The translations under genes were made by a program, and so were the position numbers. The notes under the pieces are model-generated. The model was given only the letters and a program-made list of their open reading frames with translations. It was not told where the DNA came from and ran no database searches. Below, one piece after another: positions 24,497 through 33,098 of a DNA stretch of 64,000 bases (within the stretch, counting starts at the first letter, position 1; every line of letters starts with the position of its first letter). Origin of the DNA: Lysinibacillus sp. FSL W8-0992 (GTDB lineage: Bacteria > Bacillota > Bacilli > Bacillales_A > Planococcaceae); NCBI RefSeq assembly GCF_038008685.1, contig NZ_JBBOZQ010000001.1, positions 3,968,001 through 4,032,000 on the forward strand. Reading direction: 5' to 3'.

Positions 24497-24924
24497 ATAT
24501 CTTCTCCCTTAGCTCTATATTAGTTAAAAACACTGTTAGTAATAATCTGAAGGATCTGCAACCTTTGTGCATCAGTTCTAAATTAATTAAATTCTGATTA
24601 CAAAATTTTATAAGCTGATCTTTAAATATTCCAACATCCCCTTTTTCTATTGAAATAATTTACTAAATTAACTTTACTTACATTTCTCTACAATCCATCT
24701 TTAATATTAACACAAATACCATTTTTAGAAAAATATGTTTTTTAATAAGCTGACCTTTTTACCGAAAAAGGTTCAATTCATCTTCAACAATCGCGCCTGA
24801 TTGTGGAAAATTATAAGCATTTTCCTTGTTTAACTATAGCCCTCAGTTACTTCACATACTTTATTCAATAAAGGTAATAATACAATTTATTATGTAAAGA
24901 CCTTAAAGAGGTGTATTTAGGAAC
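24497..24924. other. Gene-free spacer
   Basis: AT-rich DNA with no convincing coding frame. It contains one short palindromic repeat (24783-24808) and, close to its end, the promoter region of the DUF3888 gene. Confidence 0.6.
24783..24808. repeat. Short AACAATC/GATTGTT palindrome
   Basis: TTCAACAATC, then GCGCCT, then GATTGTGGAA. This is the minimal form of the repeat family in which the two terminal repeats are joined by six bases. Confidence 0.6.
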
Positions 24925-25341
24925 ATGAAAAAGAAAATACTCGTTTTACTCCTATCCCTTGCACTAATTACATCTTTTCAAACAACAACTGTTTCATTTT
25001 CTGAACCGATGCAAGATTCTAACGAGCTTAGATTAGAGGATATGCTCATGCTCATGCTTACTCCTTATATTGAAAAAGATTTGAATAGCTATTATTATCC
25101 GAAGATTTTTAAGGATGTTTCACCACATGTTACTCCATGGAAAATTGAAGTTATTGAAACTAGAAGAGTAAATGATTTTCGTGGCTTTATATTGCAAATT
25201 ACATTTGAAATTGAACCTACAGATGGCGGTCAGTATATCCCTTTAGGGAAGGACCGAATGACCTATGAGATATCTTATGGGCCTGATGTTAAATTGATAA
25301 ATCACACTCACCTCAAGACGTATAAATATCCACCAGAATAA
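24925..25341 (+). CDS. Secreted DUF3888-like protein
   Basis: A 138-residue protein with a signal peptide (MKKKILVLLLSLALITSFQT). The mature part has LRLEDMLMLMLTPYIEKDLN, PHVTPWKIEVIE and GFILQITFEIEP followed by YEISYGPDVKLI, which I associate with DUF3888, a family of small exported Bacillus proteins without known function. It is followed by a terminator-like hairpin and a short palindromic repeat. Confidence 0.7.
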   Translation: MKKKILVLLLSLALITSFQTTTVSFSEPMQDSNELRLEDMLMLMLTPYIEKDLNSYYYPKIFKDVSPHVTPWKIEVIETRRVNDFRGFILQITFEIEPTDGGQYIPLGKDRMTYEISYGPDVKLINHTHLKTYKYPPE

Positions 25342-25404
25342 TCTGTGGCATTGGAATAAAGTTTGATTAAAAACTTCACAAACCTATATTCAAAAAATAA
25401 AAGA

Positions 25405-25441
25405 CTCTCCTCTACACAAATGTCAGCAAAGGAAAGTCTTA
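25405..25441 (+). terminator. Terminator after DUF3888 gene
   Basis: AAGACT-C-TCCT pairs with AGGA-A-AGTCTT and is followed by ATTAAG, about 65 bases behind the stop. The stem has one mismatch. Confidence 0.55.
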
Positions 25442-25460
25442 TTAAGTAATATCTATGTTG

Positions 25461-25486
25461 TTCAACAATCGCGCCCGATTGTGGAA
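25461..25486. repeat. Short AACAATC/GATTGTT palindrome
   Basis: TTCAACAATC-GCGCCC-GATTGTGGAA, followed 15 bases later by a TTGAACTAACG module that recurs near other copies. Confidence 0.65.
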
Positions 25487-25649
25487 GATCGTTTTTCTTA
25501 TTGAACTAACGCTCTATTCGTTAAGTGTAACTCTTCACAATTACTTGATATTATATAGGTGAATAGAAAGATAAATTAAAATTAGTTTAGTAGTTGTAAA
25601 AGTAGGTTATTTATATTATTCTCTTATAATTTTTCGAAAAGGAGAGTTT

Positions 25650-27077
25650 ATGAAAAAGATTATTGTTTTTGTATTAACGATATTTATATTATTCTCAGGA
25701 TTCGCAACACAAAGTTATGCGTTGTCAGATTCGAAATCTGCGGCAATACAAGCGTTGCTAGATGATGCCTCTCGTATATCAGGTGTGCCGGGAATGTCAA
25801 TCTCAATACTTGCTGATGATGAAGTGTTCTACTTTTCTTCAGGGTATGCAGACCGTGAAAAGGGGTTGTCTGCAAGTGAAAATACACTCTATGAGTTAGC
25901 TTCGGTCAGTAAAGCTTTTACCGGTATGGGTATTATGCTGTTGGAAGAACAAGGGCTGCTCTCAATGACTGACCCTGTCCAAAAATATTTACCTTGGTTT
26001 ACGTTAAAGTATCAAGGGAAACCTGTTGATATGCAAAGCCTTACACTAAATAACTTTCTTCACCATACCAGTGGTCTAACAAATATTAGGCATACTCAAA
26101 ATATTCCACAAGGCAATACACCGGATATGTTGCAAAAGACTGTGGAAATGCTCGTAGATGCTGAATTGGCGTTCCCTCCCGGTGAACAGTATAACTATGG
26201 AACCGTTAATTATGACGTATTGGGTTTGGTTATTGAGATTGTGTCGCGACAAAGCTATGAAGACTTTATGAGGGAACAGGTATTTCAGCCGTTAGGTCTT
26301 CACCAGACGTATGCTTATAAAGAAGATGCTCAAGCCACTGGACAGTTGGCACAGGGCTACCGTACTTCCTTTTTTATGACAACTCCATTTAAAGCTCCGG
26401 ATTATGCGGGGAATAAACCCGCAGGCTACATCATTTCTAATACAAAAGATATGGCGCGTTGGATGGGTATACAGATGGGTATTGTGCAGGACATACCCGA
26501 AATATTTCACACGGTTATCGAAAAATCACATAGGGGTGATATGTCTGTTTCGGCTGTCAACGATATGCATTATGCGGCAGGCTGGTCGGTAAACGCCGAC
26601 CAAACGATTATAGAACACACTGGGGGCAATCCAAATTTCAGAACCGAAGTAGCCATACTGCTAAATGAACGAACAGCCGTCTGCTTGCTGAGCAACGGTG
26701 CAAATACAAATATAAACCTGGTACTAAAAGTTAAAGATATATTAGACGGCAATCTAACTCAGTCATATGAAATAAGCGGCACACAGCTTTTGGATATCAC
26801 TTTGTCGTCTATCACAATTATTCTTTGCCTATTGGCCGTTTTGTTATTTCTCTTAGGATTACGCAGAAGGAAAACGAATGAGCGGCAGCCAATGACAAAA
26901 AAGAGAATAATCGTAACAATTATTTTCCTGATCGCTACGATTGCCCTGGGTATACTGTGCTGTGCTTTAGATTGGTCAACGATACTTATTTGGCGAACAT
27001 ATAGTGTTCTTACAGCTTTGATTTCGTCAGCATTATTAACAGCAAGCATTACATGGTTTGTATACACTCACCGATAA
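25650..27077 (+). CDS. Serine hydrolase (beta-lactamase/PBP-like) with membrane tail
   Basis: A 475-residue protein: signal peptide (residues 1-25), a class C beta-lactamase-like domain (about 30-370), and a C-terminal membrane part with about three helices. The nucleophile motif SxxK is ASVSKAFTG near residue 87, and the third motif is HTGGNPNF. At the expected YxN position the sequence is YNYGTVNYDVLG, so the asparagine is replaced by threonine if the alignment is right. Relatives act as esterases, D-aminopeptidases or PBP4*-like proteins outside the cell. A clear terminator follows at 27155. Confidence 0.85.
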   Translation: MKKIIVFVLTIFILFSGFATQSYALSDSKSAAIQALLDDASRISGVPGMSISILADDEVFYFSSGYADREKGLSASENTLYELASVSKAFTGMGIMLLEEQGLLSMTDPVQKYLPWFTLKYQGKPVDMQSLTLNNFLHHTSGLTNIRHTQNIPQGNTPDMLQKTVEMLVDAELAFPPGEQYNYGTVNYDVLGLVIEIVSRQSYEDFMREQVFQPLGLHQTYAYKEDAQATGQLAQGYRTSFFMTTPFKAPDYAGNKPAGYIISNTKDMARWMGIQMGIVQDIPEIFHTVIEKSHRGDMSVSAVNDMHYAAGWSVNADQTIIEHTGGNPNFRTEVAILLNERTAVCLLSNGANTNINLVLKVKDILDGNLTQSYEISGTQLLDITLSSITIILCLLAVLLFLLGLRRRKTNERQPMTKKRIIVTIIFLIATIALGILCCALDWSTILIWRTYSVLTALISSALLTASITWFVYTHR

Positions 27078-27154
27078 AATACCTTGCTCCCAAGATAAGC
27101 AAAATGTTAAGTAATTAAATTTCAATTTATCGGTATGCTTAATTTGAAAAACAT

Positions 27155-27176
27155 AAGACACTTCGGTGTCTTTTTT
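27155..27176 (+). terminator. Terminator after serine hydrolase
   Basis: AAGACAC-TTCG-GTGTCTT with six T: a stable tetraloop terminator. Confidence 0.88.
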
Positions 27177-27354
27177 AATATCATCGACAATTTTCCCAGC
27201 CAAACCTAATTACTATTACTTCCACTAACTTGTTCGTTCGGAATAAGGATTTTTAAACAACTATATTATTTTTTAAATGACTTTATTGTAAATTAAACAA
27301 CAATATTATTTTTGCACAAGCGTCGTTAGGTAACATTTCTTAAAAAGACTGTTA

Positions 27355-27380
27355 TTCAACAATCTGGCCCGATTGTTGAA
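27355..27380. repeat. Short AACAATC/GATTGTT palindrome
   Basis: TTCAACAATC-TGGCCC-GATTGTTGAA. The joining hexamer is the TGGCCC found at the left end of the long copies. Confidence 0.65.
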
Positions 27381-27463
27381 TAAACTACTTTATTATTAAT
27401 AGTACACCGTTTTATTGGATTACCTAAGATGAGAATATTCAACTATAAAATTTCTTAAAATAA

Positions 27464-27502
27464 AATAAAGCATAAACTTTCCATTTGGAAATTTATGCTT
27501 TA
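27464..27502 (-). terminator. Second reverse-strand hairpin
   Basis: AAAGCATAAA-C-TTTCC pairs with GGAAA-TTTATGCTTT; on the minus strand it is followed by ATTTTATTTT. It backs up the terminator at 27758. Confidence 0.65.
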
Positions 27503-27757
27503 CGGTACAATTTAACATAACCCCTTTGTTATAATTAATCCATTTTTCCATATCCCTTTCTACAGCACGATTTTGCCACTAAAACCAGATACAAAAACAC
27601 TCACTTCAGTTACTATATATCCCAATTTTGTTGTTCATGTCCTTACATGTAAACAAGATCTTTTTACGACGACTGTAACAGAAGATAACTTTATTTTTAT
27701 AGAATTCCATACCTATTCATTTCATGTAATTTTATTTTAATTATTTCCTTTTAAAAT

Positions 27758-27792
27758 ACAAAAAATCATTAAGGACTTTCTATCCTTAATGA
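27758..27792 (-). terminator. Terminator after YfcC gene (27837)
   Basis: TCATTAAGGA (27766-27775) pairs with TCCTTAATGA (27783-27792); the minus strand continues with TTTTTTG. Confidence 0.85.
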
Positions 27793-27836
27793 CTTTTCTA
27801 ATTATCTAACTTCCAAATCCGCTTCTAAAATTTTAT

Positions 27837-29252
27837 CTAATACGGTCCATATTTTAATGTTTGTGCAATAATAACGGAAATAATCCCGATTCCATACTGT
27901 ACTAAAATTAATGGCCATACCCACTTTGCCCAACGACTCCAAGGAATTTTAGCTAATGAAAGCGCTGCCATGAAATATCCCGATGTAGGGAAAATTATAT
28001 TACCAATTCCATCTGCCATGGAAAAGGAAAGAACTGCTGTTTGTCGGGTTACTCCTAGTAAATCTGCAAGAGGTGCCATAATAGGCATAGTTAATGCAGC
28101 TTGGCCACTTCCTGATGGAACAACAAAGTGAATGAAGGATTGGAGAATAAACATTCCTGCTGAACTAAATACAGGTGGAACATGTTGAAGAGCAGATGAT
28201 GTATGATATAAAATTGTATCAATAATATGCCCCTGCTCTAAGACGATTAGAGTAGCTCTTGATACCCCAATTACCAATGCTCCAGTAACTAAACCTGCTG
28301 CCCCATTCATAAAGGATTGAACTATTTGATCACTTGAAAGTTTCCCTAAAATCCCCATAATAATTCCTGACAAAATAAATAAACTAGCAATTTCAGTGAT
28401 ATACCATTGAAATTTAATAACACCAATAACTAAAACTACAAAGTTAAACAAAAAATATCCAAGAACCAATTTATGTTTTTTTTCAAGAACTATATTTGAG
28501 TCAATTATTTTTTCTAATCCTATAGTTTGATAGTCAGCAAAATATCCTAATGAACGTTCTCTTTTGACTTTCATTGCATGTCTATAGACAAACCCTACAG
28601 CAATAACATACATAAGAATAAACAGTATGATTCTATACATCATTCCTGAGAAAATTGGGAGTCCTGCAATTCCTTGAGCAATCCCCACAGTAAAAGGATT
28701 CATTATGGCAGTTGTAAAGCCAATTGAAGCTCCAATCAACACTATTGCTGCACCGGTAAGTACATCAAAACCTAGAGCAATTGCAAGAGGAATAAGGATT
28801 GGAATATAAACAAGCGTTTCTTCCGACATACCCATAAGAGATCCACCTAAAGCGAAAAATAACATCATTACTGGGATTAGCCATTTTTCTTTATTAGCCA
28901 ACTTTCTTGATACAACTACCATTAAGGTTTCAATTGTACCTGTAGCTGTGAGTACACCAAATGCTCCTCCAATTATTAAAACAAAAAAGATAATATCTGC
29001 GGCACTAACCATACCAGAATGTATTGCCTTGAAAAAATCGAAGAATGATGCTGGTGATTTATCAACATATTTAAATGAATCTGAATCTACTATCTCTCGA
29101 CCATTAAAATCTATCCTTGCATACTCTCCTGCTGGAATAATATGCGTAAATACAGTAGCAACCAGCAAAACAATTAATAGAAGAACATATACATTAATTG
29201 TTCTTGATTTTTTTATTTCTTTTTTTGAAGTTTTTTGCTGAACGTGACTCAT
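27837..29252 (-). CDS. YfcC family transporter (basic amino acid / C4-dicarboxylate type)
   Basis: A 471-residue membrane protein with about twelve helices. Family signatures are VATVFTHIIPAGEYARIDFN at the N-terminus, GGSLMGMSEETLVYIPILIP in the first half, and the second-half hairpin FVVPSGSGQAALTMPIMAPL. YfcC/DcuC-like proteins of the AbgT/IT superfamily import acids, amino acids or peptides. GGGGGAGGAATC precedes the ATG. The gene follows an M20 amidohydrolase on the same strand, as in AbgT-AbgB systems, which suggests uptake of an N-acyl compound that the amidohydrolase cleaves (inference). Confidence 0.88.
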   Translation of the reverse strand: MSHVQQKTSKKEIKKSRTINVYVLLLIVLLVATVFTHIIPAGEYARIDFNGREIVDSDSFKYVDKSPASFFDFFKAIHSGMVSAADIIFFVLIIGGAFGVLTATGTIETLMVVVSRKLANKEKWLIPVMMLFFALGGSLMGMSEETLVYIPILIPLAIALGFDVLTGAAIVLIGASIGFTTAIMNPFTVGIAQGIAGLPIFSGMMYRIILFILMYVIAVGFVYRHAMKVKRERSLGYFADYQTIGLEKIIDSNIVLEKKHKLVLGYFLFNFVVLVIGVIKFQWYITEIASLFILSGIIMGILGKLSSDQIVQSFMNGAAGLVTGALVIGVSRATLIVLEQGHIIDTILYHTSSALQHVPPVFSSAGMFILQSFIHFVVPSGSGQAALTMPIMAPLADLLGVTRQTAVLSFSMADGIGNIIFPTSGYFMAALSLAKIPWSRWAKWVWPLILVQYGIGIISVIIAQTLKYGPY

Positions 29253-29610
29253 GATGATTCCTCCCCCTATACCATTAAAACTAAATTCTATTTACTGACT
29301 ATTATTTATTTTCAGTAAATTATTTTTAAAAAAAAACTGAACTCATACACTCCTAATGTTTTTTTATCAAATGAAGACGATATAGTTTTTGCTTTTAAGA
29401 AAATTTTAAAAAACTCCCTTAGTTATAATCACATTTAATAGATGTATATATAGAAAAAATATTAAATGAGAATTAGATTTTATTAAAATAAATCACCCCC
29501 TTACAGCCAATCTATAAACTAGATATTTCAACAAGAAATTCTAAAAAACTATTGAAGTGCAAATAATATTTCGAGGTACCCCTCCTTGTTTATGACCTGG
29601 TAAAATATAT
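29253..29610. other. Spacer between M20 and YfcC genes
   Basis: A 358-base AT-rich gap with no coding frame. It presumably holds a separate YfcC promoter or a long operon leader. No copy of the MarR palindrome found at 30930-31181 is present here. Confidence 0.5.
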
Positions 29611-30765
29611 TTATCGATAGTTCTTTACAATATCAATTAACAATTGAATTGCAGTTGGAAAAACACCTTCATCAATATCGAAACGTGGATGGTGATGAGG
29701 ATAATTACTCTTTTCACTACCCATCCCTACAAAAATAAAAGCCCCTGGTTTTTCTAATAAATAATGTGAGAAATCTTCACCAGCCATTACTGGATCGATA
29801 AGTTTGATGACTTCTTTACCAAATGAATCTTGAATAACTTTTTCAACAAACTTAGAATCATTTAGGTCATTCACCAGTGGTGGTGTCCCTAAGAAATAAT
29901 TAACTTCTCCAGAAGCTCCAAAGGATTCACAGATCCCTGCCGTTAATTGAATAATTTGTTCCCTCATTATTTTTACTGTTTCAGGCGTTAAGGCTCGTAC
30001 TGTGCCAAAAACTTTCGCAGAATCAGGTATAATATTAAACGTTGTTCCAGCTTCTATTTTTCCAATTGAAATTACACCAGGATGTACTGGATTTAAAGTT
30101 CTACTGATAATTGATTGCAATGCCTGAATTAAATATGTGGAAATATATATAGGATCAATAGTTTCATGAGGTGCAGCTCCATGTCCTCCTTTTCCTTTAA
30201 TAATAATTTCAAATTCATCAGCAGAGGCCATCATTGAGCCATATGTAAAACCCATTTTCCCTCTTTCTTCTCCTTGCCATAAATGCAGACCAAATATTGA
30301 ATCAACATTATTTAGAACACCTTGATCTATTAATGCTTTTGCTCCACTTGGAGTCATTTCTTCAGAAGACTGAAAGATAAAAATAACATTATGTTCAATT
30401 TTTTCTCTATTTGTTGAAAGCCATTCTGCTACCGCTAATAGAACAGCAACATGACCATCATGTCCACATGCATGCGCCACTCCAGGTACTTTTGAAATAT
30501 AGGGCTTGTCCCCTTCTTCCATTATTGGTAGTGCATCAATATCAGCTCTTAATGCAATAGTTTTATCACCTTTTGAACCTTTTAAAAAACCTACAACACT
30601 AGGTTCATCAAAATCCAATAACTCAATATTAAATGTTAGTAGCTTTTCTTGAATAAATTTAGAAGTTTTATATTCTTGTCCTGATAATTCTGGGTATTGA
30701 TGTAAATATCTCCTAGTTTCAATAGTCCGGGATATTAAATCATCACTTAAAACCGTGTTGTTCAT
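29611..30765 (-). CDS. M20 family amidohydrolase (N-acyl amino acid hydrolase type)
   Basis: A metallopeptidase of about 384 residues. The metal site residues are visible in TIALRADIDALPI, VAHACGHDGHVAVLLAVAEW, FQSSEEMTPSGAKALID and LHLWQGEE, with a late histidine in MAGEDFSHYL. The dimerisation domain lies between (KGKGGHGAAPHETIDPIYIS). These zinc/manganese enzymes remove acyl groups from amino acids (hippurate, N-acetyl-cysteine, N-acetyl-DAP types). GGAGGA before ATG 30765 fixes the start. It is divergent from a MarR gene and its control region has four operator copies. Confidence 0.88.
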   Translation of the reverse strand: MNNTVLSDDLISRTIETRRYLHQYPELSGQEYKTSKFIQEKLLTFNIELLDFDEPSVVGFLKGSKGDKTIALRADIDALPIMEEGDKPYISKVPGVAHACGHDGHVAVLLAVAEWLSTNREKIEHNVIFIFQSSEEMTPSGAKALIDQGVLNNVDSIFGLHLWQGEERGKMGFTYGSMMASADEFEIIIKGKGGHGAAPHETIDPIYISTYLIQALQSIISRTLNPVHPGVISIGKIEAGTTFNIIPDSAKVFGTVRALTPETVKIMREQIIQLTAGICESFGASGEVNYFLGTPPLVNDLNDSKFVEKVIQDSFGKEVIKLIDPVMAGEDFSHYLLEKPGAFIFVGMGSEKSNYPHHHPRFDIDEGVFPTAIQLLIDIVKNYR

Positions 30766-30929
30766 GTAACATTCCTCCAAATTGAATAAGATTTACGAAA
30801 GTACTAATAATAGTTTTAAGAATCACTATGTTTAATTTTTATAAATAGTTATAATTAAAGAAGTATATTTTGTTATCTATAACTATTTTTCTATAGACTA
30901 GTAACCTAAAAACTATATAAAGTATTTAG

Positions 30930-31181
30930 TTTAGTTGTATTTACAACTAAATTCTTTTTAAAAAAATATACTCCATACAAAAAAAACCTATTTTAGTTGT
31001 ATTTACAACGAAATTCTAATAAAAAAAATAATAATACCTTTAATAAAACCTGTGAAAATTTCTATTTAGTTGCATTTACAACTAAATAGTGATGAAAAAA
31101 AGAACTTTCTGAATTAATGAAAATTTCTTGAACACATTCATGAGTATAAGGGATTTTTTTTTAGTTGTAAATACAACATAA
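30930..31181. promoter_or_regulatory. Four copies of a 22-bp MarR-type palindrome
   Basis: The arm TTTAGTTGTA, a two-base centre and the complementary arm TACAACTAAA occur at 30930-30951 (perfect), 30992-31013 (one mismatch), 31065-31086 (one mismatch) and 31160-31181 (right arm ends ATAA). They fill the region between the divergent M20 and MarR genes. Such palindromes are typical MarR operators; four in one control region is unusual. Confidence 0.75.
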
Positions 31182-31213
31182 CATTTTTTTTGAATTACAT
31201 CAGGGGGAAAAAA

Positions 31214-31666
31214 ATGATAGAGATACTTCGCGAAATTGGAATGATTGCTAGATGCTTGGATTCTATTAGTAATATAGAATTTAAAGAATTGCATTTATCT
31301 AAAGGACAATATTTATATCTTGTAAGAATTTGTGAGAATCCTGGTATTATTCAAGAGAAACTATCAGAAATGATTAAAGTTGATAAAACCACTGTTGCTC
31401 ATGCAGTAAAAAAATTAGAAGCACAAGGATTTGTAGAAAAAAAGGACGATTTTGAAAATAAAAAAATTAAAAGGTTATACCCTACTAAGAAAGGTGAAGA
31501 CATTTATCTTTTATTAAAACGAGAAGAAGAACATTCCGACATAGTTGCACATAGAGGGATTGATAAAGAAGAAGCACAAGCTGTTTTAAAAACATTAAAA
31601 AAAATAAGAAGAAATATAGAGATTGATTGGGAGTTACTAAAAAAAGGTGAAGAGAGAAAATATTAA
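31214..31666 (+). CDS. MarR family transcriptional regulator
   Basis: About 150 residues. The winged helix contains SKGQYLYLVRICENPG, IIQEKLSEMIKVDKTTVAHA and VKKLEAQGFVEKKDD, with a C-terminal dimer helix. The open frame starts earlier, but AGGGGG followed by six A points to ATG 31214. It is divergent from the M20 amidohydrolase and precedes the OCD/dehydratase genes, so it is the probable regulator of the whole module through the four palindromes upstream. Confidence 0.88.
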   Translation: MIEILREIGMIARCLDSISNIEFKELHLSKGQYLYLVRICENPGIIQEKLSEMIKVDKTTVAHAVKKLEAQGFVEKKDDFENKKIKRLYPTKKGEDIYLLLKREEEHSDIVAHRGIDKEEAQAVLKTLKKIRRNIEIDWELLKKGEERKY

Positions 31667-32070
31667 AAAATTCACCAAGAGAAAACACATAGTAAAAAGC
31701 TAACTGATATTAATAATATATATTCATAAGAAAAATATTATTAATTTTATTTAACTTAGTACTTTGTACAATCCCCTTCTACCTGTTTCATTTATTAATA
31801 TTATTTAAAATATTATTGCTAAACTAAAAAATCTATGTTATTTTAATTTTTAAGTTATAAAACAAATAATATGATGCTTGTATTTTCCCCCGGGTTAATA
31901 CATTTAAAGCACTGGATTTCACTCCGTTAGGGCCTTTTTAGGAGGAGTGAGATTCAGTGCTTTATTGTCTTTTTTAGGGTAAAAGCCACTTTGAATCTAA
32001 AAAAGAGGGATTTATAACTTATAAATTTTTAAAAAATAAAATTTCATGTACCTAGAAAGGGGCTAATTTA
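31667..32070. other. Spacer before the OCD gene
   Basis: It contains the terminator at 31906-31976 and, at 32010-32026, a perfect AT palindrome ATTTATAA-C-TTATAAAT that may be part of the OCD promoter or an operator. It has no copy of the TTTAGTTGTA palindrome. Confidence 0.5.
31906..31976 (+). terminator. Long terminator hairpin after MarR gene
   Basis: AAAGCACTG (31906-31914) pairs with CAGTGCTTT (31955-31963), with CACTCC/GGAGTG stacked inside, followed by ATTGTCTTTTTT. It separates the MarR transcript from the OCD operon, or attenuates read-through. Confidence 0.7.
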
Positions 32071-33084
32071 ATGTTTGAAATTCGTATACTTAGTAAGGAA
32101 GATGTAAAAAAATTAATTTCAATCCAACAAGTTATAGAAGTTGTTGAAAGTGTCTATAAAGCAAAGAGTGATGGCTTAACAGATGTATGGCCAACAGTAT
32201 TTTATGAATTCAACCGAGGTAAAGCAGATTTAGATATTAAATCAGGTTACTTAAAAAGTAAGCAACTTTTCGGGCATAAAACTGTCACATGGTTTGGAGA
32301 TAATACCGAAAAAGGAATTCCAACACTAATTGGTATGATTGCTGTATTTGATGCAGAAACTGGTATGCCAATAGGTATGACAGATGCTGCTTATATTACT
32401 GGTATGAGAACTGGAGCAGCTGGTGCATTAGGTGCTAAATATTTGGCTAGAGAAGACGCAGAAAACTTATTAATTGTGGGTGCTGGAAATCAAGCTATCT
32501 TCCAAATTGCGGCTACATTGACAACAATACCTACGATTAAAAAAGTACGAGTAGCTTCACAGCAACTAGCCAATGCAAATAGTTTTGTTGAAGGAATTTC
32601 TCAACAACTTAAACATCAATTCGGTATTAACGTTGATAATATTGAATTCGAAGCTGTAGATGATTTAGAACAAGCTGTAAATAATAGTCATATTATCATT
32701 ACAGTTACCCCTTCAAGAAACCCAATCATCAGAAAAGAATGGTTGCAAAAAGGAACTCACATTTCTTGTATTGGAGCTGATATGGAAGGAAAGCAAGAAA
32801 TAGATTCTGAAATACTGCCCTCTTCCTTAATTTTTGTAGACGATATGATGCATTGCAAAGAGGTTGGTGAAATAGAAATTCCTCTTAAGCAAGGCATTAT
32901 AAATGAAACAAATATTATCGGAGAATTAGGCGATTTAATAGTTGGTAAAGTTAAGGGAAGAACAAGTAACGATCAAATAACAATTTTTGATGCTACCGGC
33001 ATGGCACTTTTAGATATTGCTACAGCTGATTTGGCACTAAAGGAAGCAGAAAAAAATAAACTTGGTTCAAAAACTAATATTTAA
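32071..33084 (+). CDS. Ornithine cyclodeaminase / mu-crystallin family protein
   Basis: A 337-residue NAD(P)-dependent imine-acting enzyme. It has LDIKSGYLKSKQLFGHKTVT in the substrate domain, DAAYITGMRTGAAGALGAKY as the family signature, and a Rossmann fold starting LLIVGAGNQAIFQIAATLT. Members include ornithine cyclodeaminase, ketimine reductases, EutC and the iminosuccinate reductase BhcD. It lies 14 bases before a threonine-dehydratase-family gene. That pair recalls BhcD with BhcB, or EutC with EutB, where a beta-hydroxy amino acid is dehydrated and the imine reduced. The exact substrate is not known. Confidence 0.87.
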   Translation: MFEIRILSKEDVKKLISIQQVIEVVESVYKAKSDGLTDVWPTVFYEFNRGKADLDIKSGYLKSKQLFGHKTVTWFGDNTEKGIPTLIGMIAVFDAETGMPIGMTDAAYITGMRTGAAGALGAKYLAREDAENLLIVGAGNQAIFQIAATLTTIPTIKKVRVASQQLANANSFVEGISQQLKHQFGINVDNIEFEAVDDLEQAVNNSHIIITVTPSRNPIIRKEWLQKGTHISCIGADMEGKQEIDSEILPSSLIFVDDMMHCKEVGEIEIPLKQGIINETNIIGELGDLIVGKVKGRTSNDQITIFDATGMALLDIATADLALKEAEKNKLGSKTNI

Positions 33085-33098
33085 AAGGAGATAAAATT

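Larger units (their letters stand above)
27078..27836. other. Gene-free spacer with three terminators
   Basis: It holds one terminator for the upstream gene, two reverse-strand hairpins before the YfcC gene, and a short palindromic repeat at 27355-27380. I see no supported coding frame. Confidence 0.6.

Noticed and set aside
30900-31200. CRISPR-like array from four repeats with unique spacers
   Set aside because: The repeats are perfect palindromes at irregular spacing between divergent genes of a MarR module, with no cas genes; they are operators.
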